From: Planctomicrobium sp.
GTDB lineage: Bacteria > Planctomycetota > Planctomycetia > Planctomycetales > Planctomycetaceae
NCBI GenBank assembly: GCA_029259835.1
Contig: JAJDEL010000587.1
Location: 1 to 5,664, forward strand
Length of the DNA stretch: 5,664 nt
Direction of reading: 5' to 3'
The position numbers were made by a program, and so were the translations under genes. The notes under the pieces were generated by a model, which saw only the letters and a program-made list of their open reading frames with translations, was not told where the DNA came from and did no database searches. Numbering within the stretch: position 1 is the stretch's first letter; each line of letters opens with the position of its first letter. Shown here piece by piece: positions 1-5,664 of this stretch.

Positions 1-38
1 CTCACAGCGCTCTGGGCAACCTGGCCCCCAGGGAATTC

Positions 39-85
39 GCTTCATCTGGCCAGGCTAGCCTGGCCAGATGAAGCCCTGATTTTCT
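39..85 (+). terminator. 36-bp perfect palindrome, possibly a terminator for a gene left of the window
   Basis: Bases 39-74 form a perfect inverted repeat with 16-bp arms and a CTAG centre (arms GCTTCATCTGGCCAGG and its complement). As RNA it would be a very stable hairpin with a 4-nt loop. On the plus strand a weak T-run (ATTTTC) follows about 5 nt later; on the minus strand no T-run follows. A transcript terminator for a rightward gene ending before the window is the simplest reading. A protein-binding palindrome or a dispersed repeat unit would look the same. Confidence 0.4.
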
Positions 86-254
86 CATAAAGAATGGCTC
101 AGAAAAGTGGAGCAGGTCAGTACAATGATGGGGGTTGCGAGTTTGGAATAGTTTCTTGGGAGCAGGTCAACAGAATCAGATCATCATCTCGTGAAATTAA
201 TTGTCGAAAAAAACACATGTCCAACTCGACCGCTTACACCTCGGACATAAAAAC

Positions 255-276
255 AACGGGTGTCGCGACACCCGTT
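255..276 (-). terminator. Probable rho-independent terminator for leftward transcription
   Basis: An 11-bp perfect inverted repeat (22 bp in total, core GGGTGTCG/CGACACCC) folds into a GC-rich stem. On the minus strand it is followed by GTTTTTATG, a usable U-tract; on the plus strand the following bases are TTGTAG, a poorer tract. It lies about 550 nt beyond the stop of the hydrolase fusion gene, so it may end that operon after a long untranslated tail, or it may have belonged to the lost tRNA-Ser transcription unit. Confidence 0.55.
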
Positions 277-430
277 TGTAGAACTTAATGGTGTCTTTCA
301 AAGTTTTAGAAAACCTTGCTTAATCAATTTATACCGCTTGAAAAGCAGGATATGGAGCAAAATCACCCGTTGGAAGATATTGGGATTTCGCAACCTGAAT
401 CTTGCGCGTCTCAATTTACTTCCACGGTAT

Positions 431-463
431 TTCAATTACGAATTGAAGCCACATTTTTGTGGC
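431..463. repeat. Two adjacent small hairpins
   Basis: TTCAATT-ACG-AATTGAA (431-447) is followed immediately by GCCACA-TTTT-TGTGGC (448-463). Each is a perfect short inverted repeat with a 3- or 4-nt loop, and there is no gap between them. They sit next to the transposase remnant, on the side away from the tRNA fragment. They could be decayed element-end structure or chance; no function is assigned. Confidence 0.4.
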
Positions 464-494
464 GACACCTGAAGCGACTCCCGGTAATTGGCCA

Positions 495-602
495 GGTCAG
501 ATGAGCCTCATGGCACTGAGTGCTGCGAGACTGATCGAACACCGCACACGCTCGACGTTGTGAAACGTGTAACTCATCCTGGATCAGTTGCACGGCAAGA
601 CG
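495..602 (-). mobile_element. IS3-family orfB transposase remnant (N-terminal fragment)
   Basis: The minus-strand translation beginning at 602 reads RLAVQLIQD, then ELHVSQRRACAVFDQSRSTQ, then CHEAHLT. This resembles the start of IS3-family (IS407-like) orfB transposases, which typically carry a stretch such as SQRRACRVLGQPRSTQRY. About 36 residues are recognisable. The rest of orfB, including the DDE catalytic core, all of orfA and the terminal inverted repeats are absent. The reading frame stays open to a stop at about 434, but the residues after CHEAHLT look non-homologous. The fragment abuts the tRNA-Ser 5' half exactly, so it has no start codon of its own. It is a decayed, non-functional relic. 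Confidence 0.65.
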
Positions 603-642
603 TTTCCAAGACCAGTGCATTCGGCCACTCTGCCACCTCTCC
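602..642 (-). pseudogene. 5' half of a tRNA-Ser gene, broken after the anticodon loop
   Basis: Read on the minus strand from 642, the sequence begins GGAGAGGTGGCAGAGTGGCC and continues GAATGCACTGGTCTTGGAAAC. This matches the start of bacterial tRNA-Ser: a 7-nt acceptor strand (GGAGAGG), TG at positions 8-9, a D arm with GCA/TGC stem and GAGTGG loop, and an anticodon 5' stem CTGGT with a T-rich loop. The expected 3' anticodon stem (ACCAG), the long variable arm, the T arm (GGTTCGAATCC) and the acceptor 3' strand are missing; after the C at 602 the sequence becomes transposase code. By strict stem alignment the anticodon reads TGG; by a one-base register shift it is GGA (Ser). No 3' half was seen in the lower coordinates. 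It cannot make a functional tRNA as it stands. Similarity to tRNA-Ser is from memory and is strong for the first 31 nt. Confidence 0.75.
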
Positions 643-825
643 GGCGGCCAGGATTGGACGGGCGGCATCTTAGGCAACTCGAATTCCTTCAAACAAGTGA
701 AGTTGGTGGCTGCGAGGGCCTTTTCATCGAAGTGGTTCCTATTATTTCAGTTCCGAGCAAAGCATCAATATTAAAAGTCTGGCACCTTCGGAAATCTTTA
801 AGGGGAATCAACACGATTTTTGCAG

Positions 826-3684
826 TTAGTCGAAATCGGAAAAGAGGTCAAACTCCGGCCAAACATCGATTTCATTCGCGGCTCGATGCAACAAGCTGTC
901 AATCTCTCTGCCGAGATGTGACGAGTTTGGGCTGATGCGGGAGTTCATTAAAGCGATAAAGTTTTTGCCGTCGTGGCGGCGGATCATGATGGTTGCAGTT
1001 CCAGGCAACGACCCGGAATGCCAGTGGTTCACTTTTCCTTCGCCCACCGTACGATTGGACCAACCGAATGAGTAGAACCGGTCTTTAGGTGTGCCGTCTT
1101 CTTCGTGTCCAGCAAGCCCCGGAGGGCGCGTGTACATGGTTTCGATGCTCTGTCGCGAAAGGATCGGACAGTTGTCCGGATCGTCGAATACGGATGAGAA
1201 TCGAGCCAAATCAACCGCCGACGCGAGCCAGGCACCGTGGGAATCCATTGATTCAAGATGCCAACCTCCGTACTGCGAAGGAACTTTTTCTCCCAAGTTA
1301 TTAGCGAAGACCGATTCCACCTGACCGGGATGGTAATACCGGACTTCATTCTCGGCACGTCCATGAAGGTGCGTTCTGCCGATTCTCATTGAGTGGATAC
1401 CTAGGGGAGCGAGGACTTTCGCTTTGACATAGGCTTCGTATTTCTGATTGGTCAATTTTTCGATCACACGTCCCAGAATGTTGTAACCAAAGTTGGAATA
1501 GGCATACCGCTCTCCGGGAACGAAATCGAGCTTCTGGCTGAACATCGCGACAATCACATCTTCTGCCGAAGCAGGCGCAGCGGAGCCAACCTGTTTTGCG
1601 AAACGAACAGACTGGAACATTGCATCAAACGAAACTCCTCGGTCCCAGCCACCGCGATGTTGCAACAGGTGACGGATCGTAATGTCTCGCAGGCGTGGGT
1701 CGAAATCATCGCCAACGACGGTGATGTTCTTTTCATGTTGATTGAGAATCTCGAAGACTTTATCGTCGAGTTTCAGTTTTCCTTGCTCGACCAATTGCAG
1801 AATCGCGACAGCAGTGATGGGTTTAGAAATGCTCGCGATGCGGAATAGACTCGTTGGCTGTACTTGCTCGGCGTTTGCGATATCGGAAAATCCGTAACCT
1901 CGGGCGTGGACTAAACGACCGTTGTGCGTGATTGCTACCGATAGGCCCGGAACGCGGTGCAACATCATGAATTCGTGGATCTCCCGGTCGTAGCTATGAG
2001 TTGCTGCATAAGGTTTTCCTGTCGACTGATTGAAAGCTGCTCTAGTCTCATCAAAGCCGGGACCACGTAGTACGCGACCGGGTCGATTGCCGGTGAATTC
2101 TCCGTCTTTCAGCACAAGTTGCCCATTAACAATGACATGCAGCATTCCTTCCGAGACAGCGTCAGGCGTCTCGAATGTTGCTTTGTCTGTCAGCTTTTCG
2201 TAGTTAAAGACGATCACATCCGCTGCGAGTGATTCGGAAATGCGTCCCCGGTCATAAACGCGAACGTCATTCATCGCGACGGCACTTGCCTGTGCGATTG
2301 CGCGTTCGAGAGAGATCGCCCCCAAGTCCCGCACGTATCGCGACAGCATTCTTGGAAACGATCCAAACGCTCTGGGGTGAGAAGCACTACGGCTCCCGCC
2401 AGCAGGTCCGACATCTGTACAGAAAGAAACGAACTCCTGTTGCATTGCGAGAATTTTATTCGCATCCGTCATCGTTTGCGGAAGTGCAAACGCTCCGGTC
2501 TTCGCAAGGTTAAAGAATGTCTCCCATGGATCTTCGCCTTTCACTTTTGCAATTTCTGCGATGCTTTTCCCTTTGAGTTTTGCGTAGGCTGGATCGGTTG
2601 CCTGACCGATGACGATGCGGTTCCAATCGTGACTAGAGTGCCTGAACCAATTTTCCCAACCTTCGGTTGTTTCCATCTCTTTGCGAATCTCGGCGCGCAA
2701 AGCGGGATCGTCAAGGCGTCTCCTAAGTTTGTCGTAGCCTTCCTTGAAGTGTCGTGGATGAATGAGTGCGGCGATCCCCAAGCCATTGTTAATGTACGGG
2801 TAAATGTCCGCAGTGACTTGACGTCCTTCCGAGCGAGCTTCTTTAATTTTCGCAATTGCAAGTTGCATTTTCCCCCAGTTTTGTCGACCAGCGGCCTTGA
2901 GGTGATAGATGTGGACCGGAGATGTTCCGATCTCGCCGATTTCGAGTGCCTCGTCAATCGCTTCGAGTAGCTGATCTCCTTCGTTACGCATGTGTGTGTA
3001 GTACCCACCTCCATATTCACCTGCGACTGCGACCAAAGCACCAATCTCTTCGGTTGTTGCATACACGGCAGGTGGATAAATGAGCGCGGTCGAAACACCA
3101 ATCGCTCCGGCTTCCATCGATTCACGAACGAGTGCCTGCATCCGCTTGAGTTCTTCAGGCGTTGGGCGTCGGTCGACATCGCCGAGAACAATGCGCCTTA
3201 CTTGAGTATGTCCGACCGTTTGAACGACGTTGACTGGTAGCCCTTTCATTTCGAGCAGAGCGAAATACTCCGCCATCGTCGTCCAGCCTTTTCGCTTCCC
3301 TTCCACAGCATTCAAGGGAGCCGCGGAACTTCCTTCGCCGGCGTTGATCGTTGTGATTCCCTGACTGAGCAAGTTGATCGCCGTTTTCGGATCGTCGACC
3401 ATCGGCGATGCAGTTTGTCCCATCATGTCGACAAACCCAGGGGCGACGACCAATCCGGTTGCGTCAATCGATTCCTTCCCCATTTTCGCAGTTAAGTGGC
3501 CGATTTTGCGAATCTTCCCGTCGGCAATTCCGATGTCAGCGACATACCACGGCGCCCCGGTTCCGTCGACAATTCGCCCATTGAGGATCACGAGATCATA
3601 CTGCTCAGCACTCATTGCCTGGTTGCCCACGATCAAAAACAGGAATGAAAGAAATAGCGTCTGAGTGAATGAGCATTTGGACAC
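826..3684 (-). CDS. Exported fusion: N-acyl-D-amino-acid deacylase-like amidohydrolase + class C beta-lactamase-type serine hydrolase
   Basis: The GTG start at 3684 gives 952 residues; residue numbers here use that start. It opens with a signal peptide (VSKCSFTQ, hydrophobic TLFLSFLFLIVG, cleavage near AMSA/EQ at 26), so the product is probably periplasmic. A TTG start at 3711 is possible, but its n-region is long and has no Shine-Dalgarno; GGGA lies 8 nt before the GTG. Residues 29 to about 540 resemble D-aminoacylases: YDLVILNGRIVDGTG at the start, APGFVD (81-86), YYTHMRNEGD with H231, VHIYHLKAAG with H261 and K263, TDVG with D424, HPRAFGSFPRML (436-447), and the closing VNGQLVLKDGEFTGNRPGRV. 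The HxH metal motif and the usual Cys are replaced (M88-G-Q90; EG at 117-118), so deacylase activity is uncertain. Residues from about 564 to 936 form a serine hydrolase (beta-lactamase/DD-peptidase/EstB/D-aminopeptidase superfamily) with S618-I-S-K621, Y729-S-N731 and H889-S-G891 all present. It is second in a probable operon behind the FG-GAP gene. The reading frame is continuous across the domain junction. The substrate is unknown. Confidence 0.9.
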   Translation of the reverse strand: MSKCSFTQTLFLSFLFLIVGNQAMSAEQYDLVILNGRIVDGTGAPWYVADIGIADGKIRKIGHLTAKMGKESIDATGLVVAPGFVDMMGQTASPMVDDPKTAINLLSQGITTINAGEGSSAAPLNAVEGKRKGWTTMAEYFALLEMKGLPVNVVQTVGHTQVRRIVLGDVDRRPTPEELKRMQALVRESMEAGAIGVSTALIYPPAVYATTEEIGALVAVAGEYGGGYYTHMRNEGDQLLEAIDEALEIGEIGTSPVHIYHLKAAGRQNWGKMQLAIAKIKEARSEGRQVTADIYPYINNGLGIAALIHPRHFKEGYDKLRRRLDDPALRAEIRKEMETTEGWENWFRHSSHDWNRIVIGQATDPAYAKLKGKSIAEIAKVKGEDPWETFFNLAKTGAFALPQTMTDANKILAMQQEFVSFCTDVGPAGGSRSASHPRAFGSFPRMLSRYVRDLGAISLERAIAQASAVAMNDVRVYDRGRISESLAADVIVFNYEKLTDKATFETPDAVSEGMLHVIVNGQLVLKDGEFTGNRPGRVLRGPGFDETRAAFNQSTGKPYAATHSYDREIHEFMMLHRVPGLSVAITHNGRLVHARGYGFSDIANAEQVQPTSLFRIASISKPITAVAILQLVEQGKLKLDDKVFEILNQHEKNITVVGDDFDPRLRDITIRHLLQHRGGWDRGVSFDAMFQSVRFAKQVGSAAPASAEDVIVAMFSQKLDFVPGERYAYSNFGYNILGRVIEKLTNQKYEAYVKAKVLAPLGIHSMRIGRTHLHGRAENEVRYYHPGQVESVFANNLGEKVPSQYGGWHLESMDSHGAWLASAVDLARFSSVFDDPDNCPILSRQSIETMYTRPPGLAGHEEDGTPKDRFYSFGWSNRTVGEGKVNHWHSGSLPGTATIMIRRHDGKNFIALMNSRISPNSSHLGREIDSLLHRAANEIDVWPEFDLFSDFD

Positions 3685-3745
3685 AATGATTTCCCGAAAT
3701 GTGAATGTCAAACAGTGAGGAATACGAAGTTAACGAATGGCGTCG

Positions 3746-5476
3746 TTACTTCTCGATAATTCGAAGGTAGTCAATCCCGACGATGAAGGCTTTCTTCGCT
3801 CGAGGATTTGCACCGAGAATTTGGAATGCCAGCACCGGTGAATCAGACGTGAGCTTGACGTCATTGAACTTGAGAACACCGGTCGTGATGACATTCGCGT
3901 CGAACAAATCGATCGGCGGTCCGAGTGGTTTTTCGTCGACAGAGAGTTGCACGATTCCGTAGTCGCGGGCGCAGGTCATCACAATTTCAAGATCAATGTT
4001 TTTCTGTTTTGTCTTCAGCGGAACTTTCAATTCATCACCAGGACGACCACCAGTCCAGAAGAGGTGGGAGTTTCCGCTCCATTTGTCTGTTTTGAAATTT
4101 CCCATTCCCTGTGGATTCACTGTTCCACCAGTCGGTTTCAGCTTGAGCGATTCACCTTCCAGCACTTTCGGAACAGTTCCTGTTGCACCAGCAATCGGCG
4201 CCTTTGAGCCGCGCAGCGATGTTGCCCCTTCGACGGTCGGCAGCGGCTTCCCTTTGTATTTCTTTGGTTGAGCCTTGGCCCATTCTGCACGACTCACGCT
4301 CGACTTCGCTTGTGTGAGAACATGAGCGCCGACCATACCGCCGGTGATGATATCATTCAGTCCATCGCCATTGATGTCGCCCACGACGACTTGGCGCCCG
4401 ATGCCTGCTTCGCCGTCCGCTTTGTGAGGAACCCAGTCGACTCCGTCTTTCGATCGCGTGAGACGGAACCAATAGACCACCGCGCCGGCGTCCCACATTG
4501 GGCTTCCCTTGTGATGTGAGTAATACGTCTTTCCAGTCACAACGTCCTTGAGTCCATCGCCATCGATGTCCATTAAATTGACGGAATGCAGTTCACTGAA
4601 AACGATGCCGTATCGATTCAGCGAAGGGTGATCACCCATGATCAGATGTTGCTTGAAGGTCCGCTTATCGCCGTTCTGGATTTGCTCGTACCAGGAGAGG
4701 CCGAAATCATGTGCCGCCTGAGAGGTGATGACATCACTGTCGCCGTCTCCATCGACATCATAAGCGTACATCTCGGCACCACCGTAGGCATCGGAGAACG
4801 AAACTTGATGCGAGAGCCATCGCGACTCCCCTGCTTTCTTTTCCGGTTGCTCGTACCAACCTTTGGAATGAATGAGATCTTGGCGTCCATCACCGTTAAT
4901 ATCTCCGATGCCGAGTCCGTGTCCGAAGCGTTTTGCCGTCACCTGTTCCGAGATAGGATGAAAAGTCCACTTCCCGAACGGTTTCTCCCAGTCGATGGAG
5001 ACATATCCAAAGAAGCCATCGCGAGTGCAGACGAATTCCGGACGCTCATTGCCGACAATGTTTGTAAGTTGCGGAGACTCATTGGAAACCCAGTCGAAGA
5101 CTTCGTGCTTCGTCCAGTGTTTGTCATGTCCTGCTTGACCGGGGTTCTCGAAAACGTAAGCAGCTGTCCCAGGGAAACCATTGACGAGAACATCATCCCA
5201 ACCATCCTGATTGAAATCATAGGCCCAGGCAAAGAATTTATCTGCGTATCGATCCCGGTTCTGCGGGACTGGTTTGTAGATCTCGTGGCTCGTTTTGAAG
5301 TCTGGACCTGCAAACCAAAGTGGTCCATAGACAACATCCATGATCTTGTCGCCGTTGAAGTCGCCGATTGCGGTTCCTTCGGAGTAGTACGTGTCACTCA
5401 ACTGTTGCCGCTCAAATGAGTGCAACGAAAACTCTTCCCCGAACGCCGCAACATGGACGAGCGACATGAGCAACAA
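3746..5476 (-). CDS. Secreted FG-GAP/VCBS repeat beta-propeller protein with C-terminal beta-sandwich domain
   Basis: As drawn from a TTG at 5476 the protein has 576 residues. Six calcium-loop repeats of FG-GAP/VCBS type are visible: GDFNGDKIMD (38-47), YDFNQDGWDD (86-95), GDINGDGRQD (191-200), YDVDGDGDSD (239-248), MDIDGDGLKD (302-311) and GDINGDGLND (367-376). A degenerate unit near 138-151 (TNIVGNERPEFV) would complete a seven-bladed propeller. After a Lys/Pro-rich linker (about 400-430), residues 433-575 form a separate domain (VLEGESLKLKPTGG, WSGNSHLFWTGGRPGDEL, DYGIVQLSVD, GIDYLRI) that looks like a carbohydrate-binding-like beta-sandwich; this assignment is from memory of planctomycete proteins and is tentative. 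Such proteins are usually exported and bind partners or glycans; no enzyme motif is seen. The TTG start is doubtful: the signal peptide core LLLLMSLVHVAAFG lies at the start, and its charged n-region (RLRF) is encoded further upstream. It is the first gene of a probable operon with the hydrolase fusion. Confidence 0.88.
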   Translation of the reverse strand: MLLMSLVHVAAFGEEFSLHSFERQQLSDTYYSEGTAIGDFNGDKIMDVVYGPLWFAGPDFKTSHEIYKPVPQNRDRYADKFFAWAYDFNQDGWDDVLVNGFPGTAAYVFENPGQAGHDKHWTKHEVFDWVSNESPQLTNIVGNERPEFVCTRDGFFGYVSIDWEKPFGKWTFHPISEQVTAKRFGHGLGIGDINGDGRQDLIHSKGWYEQPEKKAGESRWLSHQVSFSDAYGGAEMYAYDVDGDGDSDVITSQAAHDFGLSWYEQIQNGDKRTFKQHLIMGDHPSLNRYGIVFSELHSVNLMDIDGDGLKDVVTGKTYYSHHKGSPMWDAGAVVYWFRLTRSKDGVDWVPHKADGEAGIGRQVVVGDINGDGLNDIITGGMVGAHVLTQAKSSVSRAEWAKAQPKKYKGKPLPTVEGATSLRGSKAPIAGATGTVPKVLEGESLKLKPTGGTVNPQGMGNFKTDKWSGNSHLFWTGGRPGDELKVPLKTKQKNIDLEIVMTCARDYGIVQLSVDEKPLGPPIDLFDANVITTGVLKFNDVKLTSDSPVLAFQILGANPRAKKAFIVGIDYLRIIEK

Positions 5477-5500
5477 CAGACAAACGAACCTGAGCCTGAT

Positions 5501-5507
5501 TCACCTT
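5501..5507 (-). promoter_or_regulatory. Shine-Dalgarno-like site with no good start codon after it
   Basis: AAGGTGA on the minus strand is the best ribosome-binding-like sequence upstream of the FG-GAP gene. No ATG, GTG or TTG lies in frame at the normal distance (5-10 nt); the in-frame codons that follow are ATC AGG CTC AGG TTC. The GTG inside this motif is one base out of frame with the gene. The site therefore bears on where translation starts, or on whether a base has been gained or lost here. Confidence 0.35.
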
Positions 5508-5536
5508 GTAAACGAAAATGGAAAGCAGAGTGCTGA

Positions 5537-5566
5537 ACTATGACAGGTCGCGATAGAATTTTTCAA
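5537..5566 (-). promoter_or_regulatory. Candidate promoter of the FG-GAP/hydrolase operon
   Basis: On the minus strand, TTGAAA (5566-5561) resembles a -35 box with 5 of 6 matches to TTGACA. After an 18-bp spacer, CATAGT (5542-5537) matches the -10 consensus at 4 of 6 positions. Transcription would begin near 5530, leaving a short leader before the FG-GAP gene. This rests on similarity to the sigma-70 consensus, and planctomycete promoters are less well characterised. Confidence 0.3.
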
Positions 5567-5664
5567 TCGAAAGAGCGGAATTTTTCTGCAAGGGCTGCAC
5601 TGATTGCTGGCACCATGAGACATAGGCGATGAAAATCAATCGAAGAGATGAGGGCTGACCAGCC

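Larger units (their letters stand above)
1..825. other. Gene-poor left region
   Basis: No intact protein gene is supported here. Open frames are short, overlap each other on both strands and show no recognisable domain. Content: the palindrome at 39-74, a short direct repeat GGAGCAGGTCA (109-119 and 159-169), the minus-strand terminator-like stem at 255-276, twin hairpins at 431-463, and the tRNA-Ser/IS3 scar at 495-642. Nothing recognisable was seen in 277-430 or in 643-825; the latter is the immediate 3' flank of the hydrolase gene and shows no clear terminator close to its stop codon. Confidence 0.6.

Noticed and set aside
217..248. ATGTCC/GGACAT inverted repeat with a 20-nt spacer
   Set aside because: Six-base arms with a long spacer are expected by chance; nothing else supports a site.
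94..504. Short plus-strand frames (62-70 codons) in the left region
   Set aside because: They overlap one another, lack convincing ribosome-binding sites and recognisable motifs, and cross the hairpins and the transposase remnant.
432..692. An 86-residue minus-strand protein as a real gene
   Set aside because: Its middle (PPERWQSGRMH) is a translation of tRNA-Ser sequence and the next part is IS3 orfB remnant, so it is a chance open frame across a scar.
2377..2970. Plus-strand open frame of 197 codons opposite the amidohydrolase domain
   Set aside because: It is Cys- and Phe-rich with no domain character, and it is fully covered by the strongly supported minus-strand gene.
2541..3191. Minus-strand 216-codon frame overlapping the hydrolase gene, as a possible sign of a frameshift
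   Set aside because: The main frame keeps amidohydrolase motifs throughout this span, so the other frame is a shadow and no frameshift is needed.
4586..5419. Plus-strand open frame of 277 codons opposite the FG-GAP gene
   Set aside because: It lies wholly antisense to a gene with clear repeat motifs. Its acidic stretches mirror the Asp/Gly-rich loops on the other strand, and it has no recognisable domain.
5653..5664. GGCTG-AC-CAGCC inverted repeat at the right edge
   Set aside because: It is short and cut by the window end, so its extent and meaning cannot be judged.
1..5664. CRISPR array, toxin-antitoxin, restriction or phage-defence genes
   Set aside because: No regularly spaced repeats and no proteins of these kinds were seen on either strand.

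Overview
The window most likely comes from a planctomycete (PVC group). The reasons are the protein types: an exported FG-GAP/VCBS propeller with a C-terminal beta-sandwich of a kind common in that phylum, and an exported amidohydrolase fused to a class C beta-lactamase-type serine hydrolase. TTG or GTG starts and weak Shine-Dalgarno sites fit. This is judged from protein character and memory of the families; no search was run, and the genus cannot be named.

Layout: two large genes lie on the minus strand and fill about 3684-826 and 5476-3746. They run in the same direction, about 61 bp apart (34 bp if the TTG start of the second gene is used), so they probably form one operon transcribed from a promoter in 5477-5664. 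The first gene in transcription order encodes the FG-GAP protein (six clear calcium-loop repeats plus a C-terminal domain). The second encodes a signal-peptide-bearing two-domain hydrolase: an N-acyl-D-amino-acid deacylase-like amidohydrolase, then a serine hydrolase with intact SxxK, YxN and HxG motifs. Both products should leave the cytoplasm. A joint role in processing D-amino-acid-containing or other extracellular amide/ester substrates is possible but is inference.

The left 825 bases contain no intact gene that I can support. They hold a 36-bp perfect palindrome (39-74), a terminator-like hairpin best read on the minus strand (255-276), two adjacent small hairpins (431-463), and a composite scar at about 495-642. 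In this scar the 5' half of a tRNA-Ser gene breaks off just after the anticodon loop and is joined directly to a short in-frame remnant of an IS3-family orfB transposase. This looks like an old mobile-element insertion or deletion at a tRNA gene.

The observations most worth following are the tRNA-Ser/IS3 junction, the amidohydrolase domain that has lost its HxH and Cys metal ligands while fused to an apparently intact serine hydrolase, and the reading-frame problem at the start of the FG-GAP gene. I found no CRISPR array, intact insertion sequence, defence system or complete RNA gene.
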